A stretch of 7,395 bases of DNA from Clostridia bacterium (GTDB lineage Bacteria > Bacillota_A > Clostridia > Lachnospirales > Lachnospiraceae): the NCBI GenBank assembly GCA_012515365.1, contig JAAYYM010000510.1, positions 1 through 7,395 on the forward strand. Reading direction: 5' to 3'. How positions within the stretch are numbered: position 1 is the stretch's first letter; each line of letters opens with the position of its first letter. This document shows, in pieces, positions 1-5,338 of this stretch. A program made the position numbers and the translations under genes. The notes under the pieces are model-generated. The model saw only the letters and a list, made by a program, of their open reading frames with translations. It was not told where the DNA came from and ran no database searches.

Positions 1-482
1 AATGAATAGGGTAAAAAATCATAGTAGGCATCAAGAAAAACAAAAGGAATAGTAAGTGACTCAAATTGTTTCAGATCTTCCGGTGCCAACTCAGTTGCAA
101 GAATAATAATCCCGGAACTAGCATAGTTGGTCAATTTGCTGAGAATGTGGTGTATCGAGGTTGTACGCAAATCAAAAGAATCAACAATTACTCCATATCC
201 AGCCTTCCCCGCCTGGCTAATGATTCCATCTATATAATCATTGACGAAGAGGAAGTGATCAGGATTGAGAATGTTGCCATGCTTTACAATCTTGGCAAAA
301 GTCAGCTCTTTGTTTTGCTTGGTGATATTTAACGTTGCAGCGCTATATCCATATTGTTCTGCAATCGTAAAGATTTTTTTGCATGTCTCAGGGCTTGCTG
401 CACTTTTGCCCCGTAGTACCAAGGAGACAGTAGATGGAGATACCCCTGCAAGGTTCGCAATATCAATCAAACGAGCTTTCAT
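1..482 (-). CDS. LacI-family transcriptional regulator, N-terminal part (runs off left edge)
   Basis: Reading the minus strand from the ATG at 482-480 gives 160 intact codons that continue past the window edge. Residues about 4-25 form a LacI-type helix-turn-helix (DIANLAGVSPSTVSLVL), followed by the start of the periplasmic-binding-protein-like effector domain (FAKIVKHGNILN at about 62-73, YIDGI at 83-87, ATEL at 129-132, FVFLDAYY at 147-154). The usual hinge signature (PN..AR.L) after the HTH is not recognisable; residues 46-61 read YSAATLNITKQNKELT. The protein is a paralogue of the regulator at 2261-3289, with roughly 40% identity by eye over the visible effector domain. It is divergent from dhaL, the usual place for a local regulator. 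No good ribosome binding site precedes the ATG, and the best promoter predicts a leaderless transcript. An in-frame GTG two codons upstream (488-486) is an alternative start. The family binds DNA as a dimer and responds to a sugar-like ligand; the ligand is unknown here. Confidence 0.93.
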   Translation of the reverse strand, partial: MKARLIDIANLAGVSPSTVSLVLRGKSAASPETCKKIFTIAEQYGYSAATLNITKQNKELTFAKIVKHGNILNPDHFLFVNDYIDGIISQAGKAGYGVIVDSFDLRTTSIHHILSKLTNYASSGIIILATELAPEDLKQFESLTIPFVFLDAYYDFLPYS

Positions 483-488
483 GCTCAC

Positions 489-517
489 ACTATACCGATA
501 ATCATTCCCTGAAACAA
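489..517 (-). promoter_or_regulatory. Putative promoter of the left LacI-family gene
   Basis: On the minus strand a -35-like TTGTTT (517-512), a 17-bp spacer and a near-consensus -10 TATAGT (494-489) are seen. The -10 ends six bases before the ATG at 482, so transcription would start at or next to the start codon and the mRNA would have little or no leader. The -35 is weak, so this is a sequence-based prediction. Confidence 0.45.
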
Positions 518-525
518 CAATGATT
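500..525. promoter_or_regulatory. Inverted repeat, possible operator in the divergent promoter region
   Basis: AATCATT (500-506) and AATGATT (519-525) are perfect inverted 7-mers separated by 12 bp. They span the -35 and spacer of the putative promoter for the left LacI gene, which suits autoregulation. The repeat does not have the compact central-CG form of classical LacI/GalR operators, and the region is AT-rich, so chance is possible. Confidence 0.3.
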
Positions 526-557
526 TTTTAAATTTACTAAATATTTTACTAGATTTC

Positions 558-586
558 TTGTGAAATTTATAGCTCTATCGTATACT
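558..586 (+). promoter_or_regulatory. Putative promoter of dhaL and the DapA-family gene
   Basis: TTGTGA (558-563), a 17-bp spacer and TATACT (581-586) form a good sigma-70-type promoter, placing the start near 593 with a leader of about 29 nt containing the dhaL ribosome binding site. Upstream are two TACTA repeats (535-539 and 547-551). The block TTTCTTGTGA (554-563) recurs exactly in the promoter at 3411-3439, suggesting shared control. Confidence 0.6.
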
Positions 587-621
587 GACTGTATCCATTG
601 AAATAAAAGGAGAACATAGGC

Positions 622-1251
622 ATGGAAAAGATGGGGTCGGCAGAAATTATAAAAATGCTTGGGCATGTAGCACAAGCAATGAAGGATAAGCGCCAATATC
701 TTATAGAACTGGACAGTACCATCGGTGATGGTGATCTTGGGATTACAATGGAAAAAGGGTTTGAGGCTGCTTATACCTATGCCAAGGATAATCAAAGCTT
801 GAAACCAGGGGATTTGCTTATGCGCTGTGGAATGCAGATTGTGAAAGTTGCTCCATCTACCATGGGAACACTGATGGGTACCGGATTCATGCGGGGAGGC
901 AAAATGCTTTCAGGCAAGGATATTCTGGTTTCTCAAGACCTTGCCGTGTTTTTTGAAGGATTTCTTCAAGGTGTACTGGAGCGAGGAAAGGCAAAACAAG
1001 GGGATAAAACCATTGTAGACATTCTGTTTCCGATTGTCGAAGCAATGAAAGCCTATCAGGGAACAGATTGCAAGGCTGTCTTGGAAGAAGGAGTATTGGG
1101 TGCCTACAGAGGATTGGAAGCCGAAAAGGGCATGATGAGTCAACACGGGAAGGCGGCAGTATTCAGGGAAAAGACGCTCCAGATGACGGATCCTGGTAGT
1201 ATGGCTGTCGTTATATTGATAGAAGCTTGTCGCGATAGTGCGCACAATTAG
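622..1251 (+). CDS. dhaL: Dihydroxyacetone kinase subunit DhaL (DAK2 domain)
   Basis: The 209-residue protein has the full length of a stand-alone DhaL, the nucleotide-binding subunit that works with DhaK to phosphorylate dihydroxyacetone or a related short ketose in the cytoplasm. Visible DAK2 signatures: ELDSTIGDGDLG at 29-40 with D31, D36 and D38 in the positions that hold the Mg-nucleotide in the family; APSTMGTLMGT at 77-87 in place of the usual glycine-rich GGASGPLYGT; RGKAKQGDKT at 121-130; and DPGS at 190-193. Two differences stand out: the histidine that usually follows GDGD is L39, and the GGASG loop reads APSTMG, so substrate or phosphoryl donor may differ from the E. coli enzyme. 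A strong Shine-Dalgarno (AAGGAGAA, 607-614) supports the ATG at 622. The next gene begins 19 bp after the stop. No DhaM is visible; the DhaK partner is probably the gene starting at 7299. Whether the nucleotide is ATP or tightly bound ADP rephosphorylated by DhaM cannot be decided here. Confidence 0.9.
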   Translation: MEKMGSAEIIKMLGHVAQAMKDKRQYLIELDSTIGDGDLGITMEKGFEAAYTYAKDNQSLKPGDLLMRCGMQIVKVAPSTMGTLMGTGFMRGGKMLSGKDILVSQDLAVFFEGFLQGVLERGKAKQGDKTIVDILFPIVEAMKAYQGTDCKAVLEEGVLGAYRGLEAEKGMMSQHGKAAVFREKTLQMTDPGSMAVVILIEACRDSAHN

Positions 1252-1256
1252 TACAT

Positions 1257-1262
1257 GGGAGG
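1257..1262 (+). promoter_or_regulatory. Ribosome binding site deciding the start of the DapA-family gene
   Basis: GGGAGG lies 8 nt before the ATG at 1271. It favours that start over the in-frame GTG at 1238, which would overlap the end of dhaL, has no comparable site, and would add eleven residues before the conserved N-terminus. Confidence 0.7.
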
Positions 1263-1270
1263 ATGTGAAT

Positions 1271-2167
1271 ATGGTGAAAATGTATGGTGTCATTACTGCA
1301 ATGGTTACCCCATTTACAGATGAGGACAAGGTAGATGTTGCTACGCTCAATGCATATACCGACTATTTGATTGAGAATGGGGTTCATTGCCTCTATCCCT
1401 GTGGGACAACCGGTGAAATGTTGAAAATGGATGTTGCAGAACGTAAATTGGTTGCAGAGACAGTGCTCAAACGTGCTGCAGGCAGAGTTCCCGTGTTTAT
1501 TCATGTAGGTGCTATGACTACGAAAGATACTGTAGAGCTAGCCCGTCATGCCGAGCTCATCGGTGCTGCCGGCATTGGTGTCGTTACTCCTCAATTCTTT
1601 ACTGTCAATGATCGGGAAATGGAAGAATTCTATGTAACTGTGGCCAACGCAGTCTCGAAGGATTTCTCGGTATACATTTATAGCATTCCTCAGTGTGCAG
1701 CGAATGATGTGCGTCCCGAAATTGTTGATCGCATCGTAAAACGCGCCAAAAATGTGGTAGGTGTAAAATACAGTTACGCTGATTATTTGCGTGTTAAGAA
1801 TTATTTGCTTTGCAATGAGGGAAATTTCGATGTAGTAGTAGGCCCGGACAGGCTGTTTCTTCCTGCTTTGGCGATGGGGTGCGTTGGTACTGTATCCGGG
1901 TGTTCGAACTGTGGACCCGAACCATTCGTCAGAGTATATGATGCCTTTATGAAAAGGGATATTGCAGCGGCTAGAATTGCGCAGAACCAGGCAAATGAGC
2001 TTTGCGAGTTAACACTGAGTGGCGCAAATATGGCAATCTTCAAAGCGGCGATGTACTACAACGGCCTTCCTTTTGGCCATATGCGGGCTCCTGCATTGGA
2101 CCTTACAGCTTCGGAGACCAATTCGTTAATCGAAAAACTTATTGCGTACCAAAAAAAGTGGAAGTGA
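1271..2167 (+). CDS. DapA/N-acetylneuraminate lyase family class I aldolase or dehydratase
   Basis: This 298-residue protein is a TIM-barrel Schiff-base lyase of the dihydrodipicolinate synthase / N-acetylneuraminate lyase / 2-keto-3-deoxy-acid aldolase superfamily. From the N-terminus: GVITAMVTPF at 6-15; the phosphate-loop-like GTTGE at 45-49 that binds the 2-oxo-acid carboxylate; the catalytic tyrosine in YSIP (Y137, equivalent to YNxP); the Schiff-base lysine in GVKYS (K166); and GTVSGCSN at 206-213. The family makes or breaks bonds at pyruvate, or dehydrates sugar acids. A lysine-biosynthetic role is unlikely because the gene sits between dhaL and a LacI regulator in a catabolic cluster; a 2-oxo-3-deoxy acid substrate is more plausible. 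The protein has many cysteines (40, 44, 142, 181, 204, 211, 214, 245), several near the barrel core. The precise reaction is not assignable from motifs. It is the second gene of a unit with dhaL and is followed at once by a strong hairpin. Confidence 0.9.
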   Translation: MVKMYGVITAMVTPFTDEDKVDVATLNAYTDYLIENGVHCLYPCGTTGEMLKMDVAERKLVAETVLKRAAGRVPVFIHVGAMTTKDTVELARHAELIGAAGIGVVTPQFFTVNDREMEEFYVTVANAVSKDFSVYIYSIPQCAANDVRPEIVDRIVKRAKNVVGVKYSYADYLRVKNYLLCNEGNFDVVVGPDRLFLPALAMGCVGTVSGCSNCGPEPFVRVYDAFMKRDIAAARIAQNQANELCELTLSGANMAIFKAAMYYNGLPFGHMRAPALDLTASETNSLIEKLIAYQKKWK

Positions 2168-2173
2168 TGAGTA

Positions 2174-2204
2174 ATTTCGGCCGGAGTTTTATTCCGGCCG
2201 AAAT
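2174..2204 (+). terminator. Strong hairpin after the DapA-family gene
   Basis: A perfect 12-bp stem (ATTTCGGCCGGA at 2174-2185 with TCCGGCCGAAAT at 2193-2204) encloses a 7-nt loop and starts 7 nt after the stop codon. There is no clean T-tract after it (GTTCCTGTTTCTC follows), so it may be an imperfect terminator or a 3' stabiliser that lets some transcription continue into the regulator at 2261. Confidence 0.65.
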
Positions 2205-2234
2205 GTTCCTGTTTCTCAATGGAAGAAGACATGG

Positions 2235-2240
2235 TATAGT
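2235..2240 (+). promoter_or_regulatory. Possible -10 element for the second LacI-family gene
   Basis: TATAGT, identical to the -10 proposed for the left LacI gene, lies 20 bp before the TTG start. A start near 2247 would leave a very short leader holding the ribosome binding site. The best -35 at 17-bp spacing (TTTCTC, 2212-2217) is poor, so an own promoter is only suggested; read-through from dhaL is the alternative. Confidence 0.35.
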
Positions 2241-2248
2241 TCTCTTTC

Positions 2249-2256
2249 GAGGAGAA
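2249..2256 (+). promoter_or_regulatory. Ribosome binding site supporting a TTG start
   Basis: GAGGAGAA precedes TTG at 2261 by 4 nt. An in-frame TAG at 2237-2239 excludes any earlier start, and the ATG at 2256-2258 is out of frame, so TTG is the only start that keeps the whole helix-turn-helix. Confidence 0.75.
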
Positions 2257-2260
2257 TGTT

Positions 2261-3289
2261 TTGGGTAAGATCACAAGCAAAGAAATTGCCAGACTTGCTG
2301 GAGTGTCAGTATCTACTGTATCAATTGTACTGAACAGCAAGGCTGGGGTAGGTGAGGAGACTCGGAAACGGGTTTTAGATATTTTGGCTTCGTATGGGAT
2401 TTTCCCTAAATCCAGCGGATACATGCCTTCTCGCGGTGTAATCAGATTTTGTAAAATTGTAAAACATGGCCATATCATCAATGATCGACACAACGTATTC
2501 ATAAGTGAGTACATCGACGGTGTGATCGATGAGGCAAAAAGTGTTGATTTGTCAGTCGAAGTTGCGACATATCAAAATGTACCAATTTCTGAAGTTGTGC
2601 AAGATTTAGCAAAATCTCCAAATATTACCGGTTGCATTTTGCTCTCTACCGAGTTGTCTGAGGAAGATTTGTCCCAGTTTGCCTCGCTTCCAATACAACA
2701 TGTTTTCTTGGATGCTATTTATCCGTATGCGAAAGGCTCGTTTGTGACAATGGATAATGCAGGTATGGTTTATGAAGCGATTCGCTACCTGCATGAATGC
2801 GGCCACAAGAGAATTGGTATGTTCACTTCCAGCGGATGCAGCAATTTCCATGCAAGAGAAGAGGCTTTTCTTGATTCACTGAAGAAACTTGCTTTGCCTC
2901 GAGATGACCGATACATCATTCCTGTTCAGAGCACTCATCAAGGCTCGTATGAGGATACCAAAGCATTTCTCATGCAAAACTCATCCGAAATATTACCCAC
3001 GGCTTTTTTTGCTTGTAATGATATTGTTGCTATCGGGGCAATTCGAGCTCTCCAGGAATGTGGGTATGATGTTCCAACCAGAATTTCTGTAATTGGTTTT
3101 GATGATCTTCCTATCTCATCCCTCTTATCCCCGGCATTGACTACGTTATCAGTTCCGAAGCTTGCACTTGGAAGCCTGGCGGTCCGGGTCTTGTTGGATG
3201 AAAGGGATTCTATTGGTGTGATAGCATCACGAAAATCCGTGCTTGGCGGCACCTTGATTCATCGATCCAGCGTAGCGTTGCCAGGTTGA
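2261..3289 (+). CDS. LacI-family transcriptional regulator
   Basis: The complete 342-residue protein has the normal LacI/GalR length. Residues 4-25 are the helix-turn-helix (KEIARLAGVSVSTVSIVL). The hinge region 46-64 (GIFPKSSGYMPSRGVIRFC) lacks the canonical PN..AR.L helix. The effector domain runs from about 65, with KIVKHGHIIN (65-74), YIDGVID (84-90), STEL (129-132), VFLDAIYPY (148-156), TMDNAG (163-168), a FFACND block (249-254) that resembles the family's ALFCANDxxA motif, and VIGFDDLPIS (277-286). It is a paralogue of the regulator at the left edge. Lying between the dhaL unit and the RraA/TTT unit, it probably controls one or both, responding to the imported acid or a breakdown product. 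Starts with TTG and is followed by a strong intrinsic terminator, so it forms its own unit or the end of the dhaL unit. Confidence 0.95.
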   Translation: MGKITSKEIARLAGVSVSTVSIVLNSKAGVGEETRKRVLDILASYGIFPKSSGYMPSRGVIRFCKIVKHGHIINDRHNVFISEYIDGVIDEAKSVDLSVEVATYQNVPISEVVQDLAKSPNITGCILLSTELSEEDLSQFASLPIQHVFLDAIYPYAKGSFVTMDNAGMVYEAIRYLHECGHKRIGMFTSSGCSNFHAREEAFLDSLKKLALPRDDRYIIPVQSTHQGSYEDTKAFLMQNSSEILPTAFFACNDIVAIGAIRALQECGYDVPTRISVIGFDDLPISSLLSPALTTLSVPKLALGSLAVRVLLDERDSIGVIASRKSVLGGTLIHRSSVALPG

Positions 3290-3307
3290 GTCGTATTTTA
3301 TTGTGTT

Positions 3308-3333
3308 GCCTCCTTTGCCAGGAGGCTTTTTTT
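3308..3333 (+). terminator. Rho-independent terminator after the second LacI-family gene
   Basis: Perfect 7-bp GC-rich stem GCCTCCT (3308-3314) / AGGAGGC (3320-3326), a 5-nt loop, then seven T (3327-3333). It begins 18 bp after the TGA and separates the regulator from the RraA/TTT operon. Confidence 0.93.
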
Positions 3334-3410
3334 GTATCGATTCTACTCAAATTCATTAACTGTGGTAAAAGAACGTGTTAAAAATACTAGAAATTTAATA
3401 AATAATTTTC

Positions 3411-3439
3411 TTGTGATTTAAGAAAAGTAGAGGTATCAT
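3411..3439 (+). promoter_or_regulatory. Putative promoter of the RraA-tctCBA-dhaK operon
   Basis: TTGTGA (3411-3416), a 17-bp spacer and TATCAT (3434-3439) predict a start near 3446, giving a leader of about 16 nt. The block TTTCTTGTGA (3407-3416) and an upstream TACTAGA (3385-3391) both recur before dhaL. TTTTCTT/AAGAAAA inverted arms (3406-3412 and 3420-3426) overlap the -35 and are a possible operator. Confidence 0.6.
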
Positions 3440-3461
3440 AGAGACAAAGAGAGGAAAAAAA

Positions 3462-4208
3462 GTGCTTTCACATGCAGATCTACTAAAACTCAAGCGCTGG
3501 AACACCCCAACTATTTATAATGGATGGGAGGCAATCACCAAGAAGGATCGGCTTGAAGTCCGTTGCAACCGGGAGGAAACACGGGATTTCATGCCTCAAA
3601 TGGGGTCGATGATCGGCTATGCAGTTACTTTGACATTTGAACCAAGTAAAAAAGAACATTTTCATGACAATGAGCGTGTTTGGTCGGAGTATCGCGAATA
3701 TATTGCATCAGTACCGGGACCCAAGATTGTAGTTTTGCAAGATTTGGATTCACCCCACCAGATAATTGGCTCATTCTGGGGCGAGGTGTGTTCAAATATG
3801 CATAAAGCCTTGGGTTGCGTCGGAACCATTACCGATGGAGCTATCAGGGATATGGATGAAATGACCAATGCAGGTTTCAAGGCGATCGCAAGACGTCTTT
3901 GTGTTGGCCATGCCTATTCCATCCCTGTCGCTTGGAATCTTCCTGTTAAGGTTTTTGGTTGTACTATCAATCCTGGTGATTTGATACATGCAGATAAACA
4001 TGGCTTCTTGGTTATTCCTGAGGAAGAACAAAATCATATTGTCGAAGCTGCTTCCTACATGGATGCAAACGAATGCCTCACGACTATTGGTGCAGCCAGA
4101 CAAAGTTCTGGTAAAACATATCCACAAATTCTGGAAGCTTTAAATCAAGCCAATAGTGAGTTCTCTCGTAATACCAGTGTTTTTAAGAAGCGTTTGGGCC
4201 TTAACTGA
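3462..4208 (+). CDS. RraA-family class II aldolase-like protein
   Basis: The 248-residue protein resembles the RraA / 4-hydroxy-4-methyl-2-oxoglutarate aldolase family, whose enzymatic members are metal-dependent pyruvate aldolases that also decarboxylate oxaloacetate. Visible signatures: NTPTIYNGW (14-22) at the N-terminus, FWGEV (105-109), GCVGTITDGAIRD (118-130) with the family's Arg-Asp pair R129-D130 and E133 giving RD-x2-E, and NPGDLIHADKHGFLVIP (170-186). Retention of R129, D130 and E133 argues for an active metal-dependent lyase rather than the RNase E-inhibiting RraA, which is also shorter (about 160 residues). It starts with GTG at 3462 behind GAGAGGA (3449-3455). As first gene of the transporter operon it likely acts on the imported compound or a derivative, cleaving a 4-hydroxy-2-oxo acid or decarboxylating a 2-oxo diacid. 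The older label 'dimethylmenaquinone methyltransferase' for such proteins should not be trusted. A 58-bp gap with a small 5-bp hairpin (4222-4235) leads to tctC. Confidence 0.88.
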   Translation: MLSHADLLKLKRWNTPTIYNGWEAITKKDRLEVRCNREETRDFMPQMGSMIGYAVTLTFEPSKKEHFHDNERVWSEYREYIASVPGPKIVVLQDLDSPHQIIGSFWGEVCSNMHKALGCVGTITDGAIRDMDEMTNAGFKAIARRLCVGHAYSIPVAWNLPVKVFGCTINPGDLIHADKHGFLVIPEEEQNHIVEAASYMDANECLTTIGAARQSSGKTYPQILEALNQANSEFSRNTSVFKKRLGLN

Positions 4209-4266
4209 ATTGGGTTTCTCTAGAGCGTAGGCTCTGAAGAATTATACAACAAGAGGAGAAAAGAAC

Positions 4267-5229
4267 ATGAAGAAGACCTTGTTCATTCTGATGATGGTCG
4301 CTTTGGTAGCTACCTCTGTATTTGCGCAAGCAACTGCGGAAGCTCCAAAATTCCCGACCAAGCAAATCAACATCGTTGTCGGCGCATCTGCTGGCGGCAC
4401 GTCTGATGTTGTCACGCGTTTTCTGGCAAAAGATGTTGAGACTCAATTGGGAGTACCCGTTGTAGTTACCAACAAGCCCGGTGGGTCCTGTTCTGTTGCC
4501 TTTGAATACATGGCAGCACAAAAACCTGATGGCTATAATATGATGTACATGCCTGTTGAGTCAGCGATGGTTAAGCCTCTTGGGTTGACAAATCTGGAAC
4601 CTTCCTCCATCCGTTACATCGGTCTCGCAATGTATCTTCCTGCAACAGTGACGGTTAACAAGAATGCTCCTTGGAATACTTTTGAAGAATTAATCAAGTA
4701 TGCAAAGGCCAATCCTGGAAAAGTAACCGTAGGAAATTCTGGTACTGGTTCAATCTGGCACTTTGCGGCTGCCGGTATTGAGCAGGCAACTGGCGTTAAG
4801 TTCAACCACGTTCCATTTGATGGTGGTGCAGCTGCTGCAACTGCTGTCATGGGTGGACACATTGATGTAGCAACTGTAGCTCCTGGTGAGGTTCTCACGG
4901 GTGTCCAAGGTGGAAACCTCAAGGTTCTCGCCATTGTAGATAACAACAGATCTGTTCTTTACCCGAACGTACCTTCTTTCAAGGAACTGGGGTATGATGT
5001 CAAGATTCTTGGTTGGGGTGCTTTTGGAGTTCCTGCCAATACTCCTGATGACATCGTCAAGACGCTCGAATCTGCATTTGCCAAGGCTATCCAGAGTCAA
5101 GGTTTCAAGGACCTCTGCACTAAGTACGGCCTTACCCAAGGATATTTGAATGCTGCTGAAGCTCAGACTTTTGCCGAAGCCCAGGCTGCATGGTATCAGA
5201 CTGAAATTCCCAAGTTTAAACTGAGATAA
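4267..5229 (+). CDS. tctC: TTT-family periplasmic solute-binding protein (TctC/Bug receptor)
   Basis: The 320-residue protein is the extracytoplasmic receptor of a tripartite tricarboxylate transporter. A signal peptide covers residues 1-20 (KK, then a hydrophobic core, VFA before the likely cleavage at A20/Q21), with no lipobox cysteine, so the mature protein should be free in a periplasm. Bug-family signatures: INIVVGASAGGTSDVVTR (34-51, the ligand-carboxylate binding loop region), NKPGG (69-73), VGNSGTGS (155-162), HVPFDGG (181-187) followed by GGHIDV (196-201), and YPNVPSFKELGYD (232-244). Family members bind carboxylates (tricarboxylates, dicarboxylates, aromatic acids, sugar acids); the ligand here is not predictable by motif. 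The Shine-Dalgarno AGAGGAG (4252-4258) is strong. A hairpin right after the gene may keep its mRNA level above that of tctB and tctA, as receptors are needed in excess. Confidence 0.95.
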   Translation: MKKTLFILMMVALVATSVFAQATAEAPKFPTKQINIVVGASAGGTSDVVTRFLAKDVETQLGVPVVVTNKPGGSCSVAFEYMAAQKPDGYNMMYMPVESAMVKPLGLTNLEPSSIRYIGLAMYLPATVTVNKNAPWNTFEELIKYAKANPGKVTVGNSGTGSIWHFAAAGIEQATGVKFNHVPFDGGAAAATAVMGGHIDVATVAPGEVLTGVQGGNLKVLAIVDNNRSVLYPNVPSFKELGYDVKILGWGAFGVPANTPDDIVKTLESAFAKAIQSQGFKDLCTKYGLTQGYLNAAEAQTFAEAQAAWYQTEIPKFKLR

Positions 5230-5244
5230 TTACGTAACTTAAGA

Positions 5245-5270
5245 GTGGGCCATTATTTTTAATGGCCCAC
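5245..5270 (+). terminator. Hairpin after tctC, likely partial terminator or mRNA stabiliser
   Basis: An 11-bp perfect stem (GTGGGCCATTA at 5245-5255 with TAATGGCCCAC at 5260-5270) closes a TTTT loop, 16 nt after the tctC stop. No T-tract follows, so full termination is unlikely. Placed between receptor and membrane subunits, it most likely protects the upstream mRNA or reduces read-through. Confidence 0.6.
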
Positions 5271-5290
5271 ATTCTACTGTTGTTTGAAAT

Positions 5291-5309
5291 GAAATGTAAA
5301 GAACATTTC
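5291..5309 (+). other. Second small hairpin in the tctC-tctB spacer
   Basis: GAAATGT (5291-5297) pairs with ACATTTC (5303-5309) around a 5-nt loop. It is weaker and AT-rich, 20 bp after the first hairpin and 20 bp before the tctB ribosome binding site. A role in setting tctB/tctA expression is possible but unproven. Confidence 0.3.
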
Positions 5310-5338
5310 CCAAGGTCTAGAGTCTATCTGGAGGTCGC

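Noticed and set aside
66..501. Two plus-strand open frames at 66-332 and 265-501
   Set aside because: They lie antisense within the left LacI-family gene, whose minus-strand translation is clearly homologous to a known family; neither plus-strand protein resembles anything.
1238..1270. GTG at 1238 as start of the DapA-family gene
   Set aside because: It overlaps the end of dhaL, has no good ribosome binding site, and adds residues outside the conserved family N-terminus; the ATG at 1271 has GGGAGG at ideal spacing.
910..1504. Minus-strand open frames opposite dhaL and the DapA-family gene (910-1350 and 1211-1504)
   Set aside because: Antisense shadows of two well-supported genes, with no recognisable domain.
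1271..2167. Assignment as the lysine-biosynthesis enzyme 4-hydroxy-tetrahydrodipicolinate synthase (dapA)
   Set aside because: Family membership is clear, but the position between dhaL and a LacI regulator points to catabolism, and motifs alone cannot separate the many activities of this superfamily.
2240..2256. TTCTC/GAGAA pairing that could hide the ribosome binding site of the second LacI gene
   Set aside because: Five-base AT-rich arms, and the predicted transcript start may lie inside the left arm; not a credible switch without more evidence.
2056..2514. Minus-strand open frame of 152 codons
   Set aside because: It crosses the dapA-like 3' end, the hairpin and the LacI N-terminus; the opposite strand explains this region fully.
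4222..4235. Small hairpin AGAGC/GCTCT in the gap before tctC as a terminator
   Set aside because: Only a 5-bp stem with no T-tract, located just before a strong ribosome binding site; too weak to call.
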